DNA of 64,000 nucleotides, taken from the NCBI GenBank assembly GCA_964057225.1, contig OZ059899.1:17988501-18052500 (forward strand), given 5' to 3'. Of this stretch, positions 51,536-62,900 are shown in pieces; the stretch's first letter is position 1, and each line of letters opens with the position of its first letter. Both the position numbers and the translations under genes were made by a program. This stretch comes from Auanema rhodensis. Lineage: Eukaryota > Nematoda > Chromadorea > Rhabditida > Rhabditidae. The notes beneath the pieces are model-generated. The model made no database searches. It had not been told where the DNA came from and worked only from the letters and a program-made list of their open reading frames with translations.

Positions 51536-54025
51536 TGTATTAAGCGTTTCTCAATGTCGTATAGTGCATTCGATGCGGATTTTTAAGCTGCGTCGATCTG
51601 TGTTATCAGATTTGCGCTATCTTTAAAATGCACCGAGATATCAACTGATATAGGTTCACACTTATATCCTCGATTTTCACCCTGAAGAATTAATTTTTTT
51701 GTTGAATAACATTGTCCATCGTCTTCGCCTTGAAAAAAGGAATCTAAAAACATCTACTTTTTGTGAAATTATTTTGAAATTTTTAGGGAAAATTTTTGTC
51801 AAAATGTTTTTGGAAGCAATGTTGAGTGTACATGGAAACTCAACATACACTAATACATCATTTTTTAAACGATCATAACTAATTTTTGTATTGAGGGTTT
51901 CTCAATGTAGTATAGTGCATTCGATGCGGATTTTTAAACTGCGTCGATCTGTGTTATCAGATTTGCGCTAGCTTAAAAATGCACCGAGATATCAACTGAT
52001 ATAAGTTCACACTTATATCCTCGATTTTCACCCTGCAGAATTAATTTTTTCGTTGAATAACATTGTCCATCGTCTTTGCCTTAAAAAAAGGAATCTAAAA
52101 ACATTTACTTTTTGCGAAATTATTTCAAAATTTTTAGGTAAAATTTTTGTCAAAATGTTTTTGAAAGCAATGTTGAGTGTACATGGAAACTCAACATACA
52201 CTAATGCATCATTTTTCAAACGATCATGACTAATTTTTGCATTGAGCGTTTCTCAATGTAGTATAGTGCCTTCGATGCGGATTTTTAAGCTGCGTCGATC
52301 TATGTTATCAGATTTGCGCTGTCTTTAAAATGCACCGATATATCAACTGATATAAGTTCACACTTATATCCTCGATTTTCACCCTGAAGAATTAATTTTT
52401 TTGTTGAATAACATTGTCCATCGTCTTCGCCTTGAAAAAAGAAATCTAAAAACATCTACTTTTTGTGAAATTATTTTGAAATTTTTCGGGAAAATTTTTG
52501 TCAAAATGTTTTTGGAAGCAATGTTGAGTGTACATGGAAACTCAACATACACTAATACATCATTTTCTAAACGATCATAACTAATTTTTGTATTGAGGGT
52601 TTCTCAATGTAATATAGTGCATTCCATGCGGATTTTTAAGCTGCGTCGATCTGTGTTATCAGATTTGCGCTAGCTTAAAAATGCACCGAGATATCAACTG
52701 ATATAAGTTCACACTTATAATCTCGATTTTCACCCTGAAGAATTAATTTTTTTGTTGAATAACATTGTCCATCGTCTTCACCTTGAAAAAAGGAATCTAA
52801 AAACATCTACTTTTTGTAAAATTATTTTGAAATTTTTAGGGAAAATTTTTGTCAAAATGTTTTTGGAAGCAATGTTGAGTGTACATGGAAACTCAACATA
52901 CACTAATGCATCATTTTTCAAACGATCATAACTAATTTTTGTATTGAGCGTTTGTCAATGTAGTATAGTGCATTCAAATCGGATTTTTAAGCTGCGTCGA
53001 TCTGTGTTATCAGATTTGCGCTAGCTTAAAAATGCACCGAGATATCAACTGATATAAGTTCACACTTATATCCTCGATTTTCACCCTGAAAAATTGATTT
53101 TTTCGTTGAATAACATTGTCCATCGTCTTTGCCTTGAAAAAAGGAATCTAAAAACATCTACTTTTTGTAAAATTATTTTGAAATTTTCAGAGAAAATTTT
53201 TGTCAAAATGTTTTTGGAAGCAATGTTGAGTGTACATGGAAACTCAACATACACTAATGCATCATTTTTCAAACGATCATAACTAATTTTTGTATTAAGC
53301 GTTTCTCAATGTAGTATAGTGCATTCGATGCGGATTTTTAAGCTGCGTCGATCTGTGTTATCAGATTTGCGCTAGCTTAAAAATGCACCGAGATATCAAC
53401 TGATATAAGTTTACACTTATATCCTCGATTTTCACCCTGGAGAATTAATTTTTTCGTTGAATAACAATGTCCATCGTCTTCGCCTTCAAAAAAAATCTAA
53501 AAACATCTACTTTTTGTGAAATTATTTTGAAATTTTTAGGGAAAATTTTTGTCAAAATGTTTTTGGAAGCAATGTTGAGTGTACATGGAAACTCAACATA
53601 CACTAATGCATCATTTTTCAAACGATCATAACTAATTTTTGTATTAAGCGTTTCTCAATGTAGTATAGTGCATTCGAATCGGATTTTTAAGCTGCGTCGA
53701 TCTGTGTTATCAGATTTGCGCTAGCTTAAAAATGCACCGAGACATCAACTGATATAAGTTCACACTTATAATCTCGATTTTCACCCTGAAGAATTAATTT
53801 TTTTGTTGAATAACATTGTCCATCGTCTTCACCTTGAAAAAAGGAATCTAAAAACATCTACTTTTTGTAAAATTATTTTGAAATTTTTAGGGAAAATTTT
53901 TGTCAAAATGTTTTTGGAAGCAATGTTGAGTGTACATGGAAACTCAACATACACTAATGCATCATTTTTCAAACGATCATAACTAATTTTTGTATTAAGC
54001 GTTTCTCAATGTAGTATAGTGCATT
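51320..54025 (+). repeat. 8-unit higher-order repeat of satellite B, copy 1 (partner 54,126-56,831)
   Basis: About 2.7 kb is repeated almost without change at a shift of 2,806 bp (8 x 351 minus 2). Both copies contain the same 2-base-short unit (CGCCTTCAAAAAAAATC, 53,48x and 56,29x), the same TGCCTTCG unit (52,267 and 55,073) and the same TTTAAACTGCG unit. Differences seen are CATTCAAATCGG at 52,97x versus CATTCGAATCGG, and CACTTATAATC versus CACATATAATC at 56,57x. Near-identity over this length marks it as the youngest large duplication in the B array. Confidence 0.88.
53389..53737 (+). repeat. Satellite B unit, 349 bp (2-base-short variant)
   Basis: This unit has CGCCTTCAAAAAAAATCTAAA where others have CGCCTTGAAAAAAGGAATC, a net loss of two bases. 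It also has CCCTGGAGAATT and AACAATGTCC. The same unit recurs at 56,195-56,543, so it is a private marker of the 2,806-bp duplication. Confidence 0.88.
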
Positions 54026-54125
54026 CGATGCGGATTTTTAAGCTGCGTCGATCTGTGTTATCAGATTTGCGCTAGCTTAAAAATGCACCGAGATATCAAC
54101 TGATATAAGTTCACACTTATATCCT

Positions 54126-56831
54126 CGATTTTCACCCTGAAGAATTAATTTTTTTGTTGAATAACATTGTCCATCGTCTTCACCTTGAAAAAAGGAATCT
54201 AAAAACATCTACTTTTTGTAAAATTATTTTGAAATTTTTAGGGAAAATTTTTGTCAAAATGTTTTTGGAAGCAATGTTGAGTGTACATGGAAACTCAACA
54301 TACACTAATGCATCATTTTTCAAACGATCATAACTAATTTTTGTATTAAGCGTTTCTCAATGTCGTATAGTGCATTCGATGCGGATTTTTAAGCTGCGTC
54401 GATCTGTGTTATCAGATTTGCGCTATCTTTAAAATGCACCGAGATATCAACTGATATAGGTTCACACTTATATCCTCGATTTTCACCCTGAAGAATTAAT
54501 TTTTTTGTTGAATAACATTGTCCATCGTCTTCGCCTTGAAAAAAGGAATCTAAAAACATCTACTTTTTGTGAAATTATTTTGAAATTTTTAGGGAAAATT
54601 TTTGTCAAAATGTTTTTGGAAGCAATGTTGAGTGTACATGGAAACTCAACATACACTAATACATCATTTTTTAAACGATCATAACTAATTTTTGTATTGA
54701 GGGTTTCTCAATGTAGTATAGTGCATTCGATGCGGATTTTTAAACTGCGTCGATCTGTGTTATCAGATTTGCGCTAGCTTAAAAATGCACCGAGATATCA
54801 ACTGATATAAGTTCACACTTATATCCTCGATTTTCACCCTGCAGAATTAATTTTTTCGTTGAATAACATTGTCCATCGTCTTTGCCTTAAAAAAAGGAAT
54901 CTAAAAACATTTACTTTTTGCGAAATTATTTCAAAATTTTTAGGTAAAATTTTTGTCAAAATGTTTTTGAAAGCAATGTTGAGTGTACATGGAAACTCAA
55001 CATACACTAATGCATCATTTTTCAAACGATCATGACTAATTTTTGCATTGAGCGTTTCTCAATGTAGTATAGTGCCTTCGATGCGGATTTTTAAGCTGCG
55101 TCGATCTATGTTATCAGATTTGCGCTGTCTTTAAAATGCACCGATATATCAACTGATATAAGTTCACACTTATATCCTCGATTTTCACCCTGAAGAATTA
55201 ATTTTTTTGTTGAATAACATTGTCCATCGTCTTCGCCTTGAAAAAAGAAATCTAAAAACATCTACTTTTTGTGAAATTATTTTGAAATTTTTCGGGAAAA
55301 TTTTTGTCAAAATGTTTTTGGAAGCAATGTTGAGTGTACATGGAAACTCAACATACACTAATACATCATTTTCTAAACGATCATAACTAATTTTTGTATT
55401 GAGGGTTTCTCAATGTAATATAGTGCATTCCATGCGGATTTTTAAGCTGCGTCGATCTGTGTTATCAGATTTGCGCTAGCTTAAAAATGCACCGAGATAT
55501 CAACTGATATAAGTTCACACTTATAATCTCGATTTTCACCCTGAAGAATTAATTTTTTTGTTGAATAACATTGTCCATCGTCTTCACCTTGAAAAAAGGA
55601 ATCTAAAAACATCTACTTTTTGTAAAATTATTTTGAAATTTTTAGGGAAAATTTTTGTCAAAATGTTTTTGGAAGCAATGTTGAGTGTACATGGAAACTC
55701 AACATACACTAATGCATCATTTTTCAAACGATCATAACTAATTTTTGTATTGAGCGTTTGTCAATGTAGTATAGTGCATTCGAATCGGATTTTTAAGCTG
55801 CGTCGATCTGTGTTATCAGATTTGCGCTAGCTTAAAAATGCACCGAGATATCAACTGATATAAGTTCACACTTATATCCTCGATTTTCACCCTGAAAAAT
55901 TGATTTTTTCGTTGAATAACATTGTCCATCGTCTTTGCCTTGAAAAAAGGAATCTAAAAACATCTACTTTTTGTAAAATTATTTTGAAATTTTCAGAGAA
56001 AATTTTTGTCAAAATGTTTTTGGAAGCAATGTTGAGTGTACATGGAAACTCAACATACACTAATGCATCATTTTTCAAACGATCATAACTAATTTTTGTA
56101 TTAAGCGTTTCTCAATGTAGTATAGTGCATTCGATGCGGATTTTTAAGCTGCGTCGATCTGTGTTATCAGATTTGCGCTAGCTTAAAAATGCACCGAGAT
56201 ATCAACTGATATAAGTTTACACTTATATCCTCGATTTTCACCCTGGAGAATTAATTTTTTCGTTGAATAACAATGTCCATCGTCTTCGCCTTCAAAAAAA
56301 ATCTAAAAACATCTACTTTTTGTGAAATTATTTTGAAATTTTTAGGGAAAATTTTTGTCAAAATGTTTTTGGAAGCAATGTTGAGTGTACATGGAAACTC
56401 AACATACACTAATGCATCATTTTTCAAACGATCATAACTAATTTTTGTATTAAGCGTTTCTCAATGTAGTATAGTGCATTCGAATCGGATTTTTAAGCTG
56501 CGTCGATCTGTGTTATCAGATTTGCGCTAGCTTAAAAATGCACCGAGACATCAACTGATATAAGTTCACACATATAATCTCGATTTTCACCCTGAAGAAT
56601 TAATTTTTTTGTTGAATAACATTGTCCATCGTCTTCACCTTGAAAAAAGGAATCTAAAAACATCTACTTTTTGTAAAATTATTTTGAAATTTTTAGGGAA
56701 AATTTTTGTCAAAATGTTTTTGGAAGCAATGTTGAGTGTACATGGAAACTCAACATACACTAATGCATCATTTTTCAAACGATCATAACTAATTTTTGTA
56801 TTAAGCGTTTCTCAATGTAGTATAGTGCATT
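54126..56831 (+). repeat. 8-unit higher-order repeat of satellite B, copy 2 (partner 51,320-54,025)
   Basis: This is the downstream copy at the 2,806-bp shift. It ends where CGATGCGG (54,03x) faces CGAATCGG. To its right, 56,895-59,702 is made of a few unit types (a long A run AAAAAAAAAATC type, the TATAATCTCG type and the CACCTTG type). These repeat in twos and threes; units 56,895 and 57,246 look identical. Confidence 0.87.
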
Positions 56832-59702
56832 CGAATCGGATTTTTAAGCTGCGTCGATCTGTGTTATCAGATTTGCGCTAGCTTAAAAATGCACCGAGAT
56901 ATCAACTGATATAAGTTCACACTTATATCCTCGATTTTCACCCTGAAAAATTGATTTTTTCGTTGAATAACATTGTCCATCGTCTTTGCCTTGAAAAAAA
57001 AAATCTAAAAACATCTACTTTTTGTGAAATTATTTTGAAATTTTTAGGGAAAATTTTTGTCAAAATGTTTTTGGAAGCAATGTTGAGTGTACATGGAAAC
57101 TCAACATACACTAATGCATCATTTTTCAAACGATCATAACTAATTTTTGTATTAAGCGTTTCTCAATGTAGTATAGTGCATTCGAATCGGATTTTTAAGC
57201 TGCGTCGATCTGTGTTATCAGATTTGCGCTAGCTTAAAAATGCACCGAGATATCAACTGATATAAGTTCACACTTATATCCTCGATTTTCACCCTGAAAA
57301 ATTGATTTTTTCGTTGAATAACATTGTCCATCGTCTTTGCCTTGAAAAAAAAAATCTAAAAACATCTACTTTTTGTGAAATTATTTTGAAATTTTTAGGG
57401 AAAATTTTTGTCAAAATGTTTTTGGAAGCAATGTTGAGTGTACATGGAAACTCAACATACACTAATGCATCATTTTTCAAACGATCATAACTAATTTTTG
57501 TATTAAGCGTTTCTCAATGTAGTATAGTGCATTCGAATCGGATTTTTAAGCTGCGTCGATCTGTGTTATCAGATTTGCGCTAGCTTAAAAATGCACCGAG
57601 ATATCAACTGATATAAGTTCACACTTATAATCTCGATTTTCACCCTGAAGAATTAATTTTTTTGTTGAATAACATTGTCCATCGTCTTCACCTTGAAAAA
57701 AGGAATCTAAAAACATCTACTTTTTGTAAAATTATTTTGAAATTTTTAGGGAAAATTTTTGTCAAAATGTTTTTGGAAGCAATGTTGAGTGTACATGGAA
57801 ACTCAACATACACTAATGCATCATTTTTCAAACGATCATAACTAATTTTTGTATTAAGCGTTTCTCAATGTAGTATAGTGCATTCGATGCGGATTTTTAA
57901 GCTGCGTCGATCTGTGTTATCAGATTTGCGCTAGCTTAAAAATGCACCGAGATATCAACTGATATAAGTTCACACTTATATCCTCGATTTTCACCCTGAA
58001 GAATTAATTTTTTTGTTGAATAACATTGTCCATCGTCTTCACCTTGAAAAAAGGAATCTAAAAACATCTACTTTTTGTAAAATTATTCTGAAATTTTTAG
58101 GGAAAATTTTTGTCAAAATGTTTTTGGAAGCAATGTTGAGTGTACATGGAAACTCAACATACACTAATGCATCATTTTTCAAACGATCATAACTAATTTT
58201 TGTATTAAGCGTTTCTCAATGTAGTATAGTGCATTCGAATCGGATTTTTAAGCTGCGTCGATCTGTGTTATCAGATTTGCGCTAGCTTAAAAATGCACCG
58301 AGATATCAACTGATATAAGTTCACACTTATATCCTCGATTTTCACCCTGAAAAATTGATTTTTTCGTTGAATAACATTGTCCATCGTCTTTGCCTTGAAA
58401 AAAAAAATCTAAAAACATCTACTTTTTGTGAAATTATTTTGAAATTTTTAGGGAAAATTTTTGTCAAAATGTTTTTGGAAGCAATGTTGAGTGTACATGG
58501 AAACTCAACATACACTAATGCATCATTTTTCAAACGATCATAACTAATTTTTGTATTAAGCGTTTCTCAATGTAGTATAGTGCATTCGAATCGGATTTTT
58601 AAGCTGCGTCGATCTGTGTTATCAGATTTGCGCTAGCTTAAAAATGCACCGAGATATCAACTGATATAAGTTCACACTTATAATCTCGATTTTCACCCTG
58701 AAGAATTAATTTTTTTGTTGAATAACATTGTCCATCGTCTTCACCTTGAAAAAAGGAATCTAAAAACATCTACTTTTTGTAAAATTATTTTGAAATTTTT
58801 AGGGAAAATTTTTGTCAAAATGTTTTTGGAAGCAATGTTGAGTGTACATGGAAACTCAACATACACTAATGCATCATTTTTCAAACGATCATAACTAATT
58901 TTTGTATTAAGCGTTTCTCAATGTAGTATAGTGCATTCGAATCGGATTTTTAAGCTGCGTCGATCTGTGTTATCAGATTTGCGCTAGCTTAAAAATGCAC
59001 CGAGACATCAACTGATATAAGTTCACACTTATAATCTCGATTTTCACCCTGAAGAATTAATTTTTTTGTTGAATAACATTGTCCATCGTCTTCACCTTGA
59101 AAAAAGGAATCTAAAAACATCTACTTTTTGTAAAATTATTTTGAAATTTTTAGGGAAAATTTTTGTCAAAATGTTTTTGGAAGCAATGTTGAGTGTACAT
59201 GGAAACTCAACATACACTAATGCATCATTTTTCAAACGATCATAACTAATTTTTGTATTAAGCGTTTCTCAATGTAGTATAGTGCATTCGAATCGGATTT
59301 TTAAGCTGCGTCGATCTGTGTTATCAGATTTGCGCTAGCTTAAAAATGCACCGAGATATCAACTGATATAAGTTCACACTTATAATCTCGATTTTCACCC
59401 TGAAGAATTAATTTTTTTGTTGAATAACATTGTCCATCGTCTTCACCTTGAAAAAAGGAATCTAAAAACATCTACTTTTTGTAAAATTATTTTGAAATTT
59501 TTAGGGAAAATTTTTGTCAAAATGTTTTTGGAAGCAATGTTGAGTGTACATGGAAACTCAACATACACTAATGCATCATTTTTCAAACGATCATAACTAA
59601 TTTTTGTATTAAGCGTTTCTCAATGTAGTATAGTGCATTCGAATCGGATTTTTAAGCTGCGTCGATCTGTGTTATCAGATTTGCGCTAGCTTAAAAATGC
59701 AC

Positions 59703-59918
59703 CGAGATATCAACTGATATAAGTTCACACTTATATCCTCGATTTTCACCCTGAAAAATTGATTTTTTCGTTGAATAACATTGTCCATCGTCTTTGCCTT
59801 GAAAAAAGGAATCTAAAAACATCTACTTTTTGTGAAATTATTTTGAAATTTTTAGGGAAAATTTTTGTCAAAATGTTTTTGGAAGCAATGTTGAGTGTAC
59901 ATGGAAACTCAACATACA
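59703..59918 (+). repeat. Last satellite B unit, truncated to 216 bp
   Basis: The unit is normal up to ATGTTGAGT-GTACATGGAA-ACTCAACAT and then ACA at 59,918. The next expected bases are CTAATGCATC; instead the inverted satellite A begins. The truncation point is three bases beyond the hairpin stem. Confidence 0.92.
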
Positions 59919-59945
59919 TATTAGTCTGTCCATATTAGTCTAAAA
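59905..59945. other. Junction of satellite B with inverted satellite A
   Basis: B ends at 59,918 and the next recognisable sequence is the reverse complement of satellite A. The 11 bases CATATTAGTCT occur at 59,917-59,927 and again at 59,931-59,941, separated by GTC, a short direct duplication of A sequence at the break. The A arm is cut inside the right arm of its own quasi-palindrome (phase about 91-104), whereas the left A arm is cut at phase about 20. Confidence 0.92.
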
Positions 59946-62900
59946 ACAATTTTTTACTGATATTGGTGCATGGTAACCATGATTTTGAAATTTACGTGAA
60001 CTTTAATTTATGCTAATTAAACGTACACGTGATGTGCACTTGGTATGTAACTCGCTTCACGTGAAAGATAAAGAGATGCGGTTTTTAAAATTAGATTCCG
60101 CATGTCCATATTAGTCTAAAAACAATTTTTTACTGATATTGGTGCATGGTAACCATGATTTTGAAATTTACGTGAACTTTAATTTATGCTAATTAAACGT
60201 ACACGTGGTGTGCACTCGGTATGTAACTCGCTTCACGTGAAAGATAAAGAGATGCGGTTTTCAAAATTAGATTCTTCATGTCCATATTAGTCTAAAAACA
60301 ATTTTTTTTGATATTGGTGTATGGTAACCATGATTTTGAAATTTACGTGAACTTTAATTTATGCTAATTAAATGTACACGTGATGTGCACTCGGTATGTA
60401 ACTCGCTTCACGTGAAAGATAAAGAGATGCGGTTTTCAAAATTAGATTCCCCATGTCCATATTAGTCTAAAAACAAATTTTTTTTGATATTGGTGCATGG
60501 TAACCATGACTTTGAATTTTACGTGAACTTTAATTTATGCTAATTTAACGTACACGTGGTGTGCACTCGGTATGTAACTCGCTTCACGTGAAAGATAAAG
60601 AGATGCGGTTTTCAAAATTAGATTCCCCATGTCCATATTAGTCTAAAAACAAATTTTTATTGATATTGGTGCATGGTAACCATGACTTTGAAATTTACGT
60701 GAACTTTAATTTATGCTACATAAATGTACACGTGATGTGCACTTGGTATGTAACTCGCTTCACGTGAAAGATAAAAAGATGCGCTTTTTAAAATTAGATT
60801 CCCCATGTCCATATTAGTCTAAAAACAATTTTTTACTGATATTGGTGCATGGTAACCATGACTTTGAAATTTACGTGAACTTTAATTTATGCTAATTAAA
60901 CGTACACGTGGTGTGCACTCGGTATGTAACTCGCTTCACGTGTAAGATAAAGAGATGCGGTTTTCAAAATTAGATTCCCCATGTCCATATTAGTCTGAAA
61001 ACAAATTTTTATTGATATTGGTGCATGGTAACCATGACTTTGAAATTTACGTGAACTTTAATTTATGCTAATTAAACGTACACGTGGTGTGCACTCGGTA
61101 TGTAACTAGCTTCACGTGTAAGATAAAGAGATGCGGTTTTCAAAATTAGATTCCCCATGTCCATATTAGTCTAAAAACAAATTTTTATTGATATTGGTGC
61201 ATGGTAACCATGATTTTGAAATTTACGTGAACTTTAATTTATGCTAATTAAATGTACACGTGGTGTGCACTCGGTATGTAACTCGCTTCACGTGAAAGAT
61301 AAAGAGATGCAGTTATCAAAATTAGATTCCCCATGTCCATATTAGTCTAAAAACAAATTTTTATTGATATTGGTGCATGGTAACCATGACTTTGAAATTT
61401 ACGTGAACTTTAATTTATGCTAATTAAATGTACACGTGGTGTGCACTCGGTATGTAACTCGGTTCACGTGAAAGATAAAGAGATGCAGTTATCAAAATTA
61501 GATTCCACATGTCCATATTAGTCTAAAAACAATTTTTTACTGATATTGGTGCATGGTAACCATGATTTTGAAATTTACGTGAACTTTAATTTATGCTAAT
61601 TAAACGTACACGTGATGTGCACTTGGTATGTAACTCGCTTCACGTGAAAGATAAAGAGATGCGGTTTTCAAAATTAGATTCCCCATGTCCATATTAGTCT
61701 AAAAACAAATTTTTATTGATATTGGTGCATGGTAACCATGATTTTGAAATTTACGTGAACTTTAATTTATGCTAATTAAATATACACGTGGTGTGCACTC
61801 GGTATGTAACTCGCTTCACGTGAAAGATAAAGAGATGCGGTTTTCAAAATTAGATTCCCCATGTCCATATTAGTCTAAAAACAAATTTTTTTTGATATTG
61901 GTGCATGGTAACCATGACTTTGAATATTACGTGAACTTTAATTTATGCTAATTAAATGTACACGTGGTGTGCACTCGGTATGTAACTCGCTTCACGTGAA
62001 AGATACAGAGATGCGGTTTTCAAAATTAGATTCCCCATGTCCATATTAGTCTAAAAACAAATTTTTATTGATATTGGTGCGTGGTAACCATGACTTTGAA
62101 ATTTACGTGAACTTTAATTTATGCTACATAAATGTACACGTGATGTGCACTTGGTATGTAACTCGCTTCACGTGAAAGATAAAAAGATGCGGTTTTTAAA
62201 ATTAGATTCCCCATGTCCATATTAGTCTAAAAACAATTTTTTACTGATATTGGTGCATGGTAACCATGACTTTGAAATTTACGTGAACTTTAATTTATGC
62301 TAATTAAATGTACACGTGGTGTGCACTCGGTATGTAACTCGCTTCACGTGAAAGATAAAGAGATGCGGTTTTCAAAATTAGATTCCCCATGTCCATATTA
62401 GTCTAAAAACAAATTTTTATTGATATTGGTGCATGGTAACCATGACTTTGAAATTTACGTGAACTTTAATTTATGCTAATTAAACGTACACGTGGTGTGC
62501 ACTCGGTATGTAACTCGCTTCACGTGAAAGATAAAGAGATGCGGTTCTCAAAATTAGATTCCCCATGTCCATATTAGTCTAAAAACAAATTTTTTTTGAT
62601 ATTGGTGTATGGTAACCATGATTTTGAAATTTACGTGAACTTTAATTTATGCTAATTAAATGTACACGTGGTGTGCACTCGGTATGTAACTCGCTTCACG
62701 TGAAAGATAAAGAGATGCGGTTTTCAAAATTAGATTCCCCATGTCCATATTAGTCTAAAAACAATTTTTTTTTGATATTGGTGCATGGTAACCATGACTT
62801 TGAAATTTACGTGAACTTTAATTTATGCTAATTAAATGTACACGTGGTGTGCACTCGGTATGTAACTCGCTTCACGTGAAAGATAAAGAGATGCTGTTTT

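Larger units (their letters stand above)
44906..59918 (+). repeat. Satellite B array, 351-bp monomer, about 44 units
   Basis: Units start (at CGAGATATC) at 45,025, 45,376, 45,727, 46,078 and so on every 351 bases. The exceptions are one unit shortened by 60 bases (starting 49,939) and two shortened by 2 bases (53,389 and 56,195). The last start is 59,703. That gives 42 complete or nearly complete units plus a truncated unit at each end. I see no significant similarity to satellite A, and the two halves of the 351-bp unit are not recognisably related. Variant sites define groups: CGATGCGG or CGAATCGG; GCTATCTTTAAAATG or GCTAGCTTAAAAATG; CTTATATCCTCG, CTTATAATCTCG or CATATATCCTCG; CGCCTTG or CACCTTG. 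The right half, after about 51.3 kb, looks more homogeneous than the left edge. Confidence 0.97.

Noticed and set aside
45068-58543. Recurrent 62-63 codon open frames on both strands of many B units
   Set aside because: They begin with TTG rather than ATG. They overlap each other antisense over the same 190 bases. They are open in only about 10-12 of some 44 units, depending on whether the unit has the AAAAATTGATTTTTT form. Neighbouring units with one base change close them. This is chance openness of an AT-rich repeat copied by amplification.
44906-59918. B as an internal dimer of about 175 bp, or as a derivative of A
   Set aside because: Reading the two halves of the 351-bp unit against each other, and B against A on both strands, I saw only short AT-rich coincidences. 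A computed alignment would settle it.
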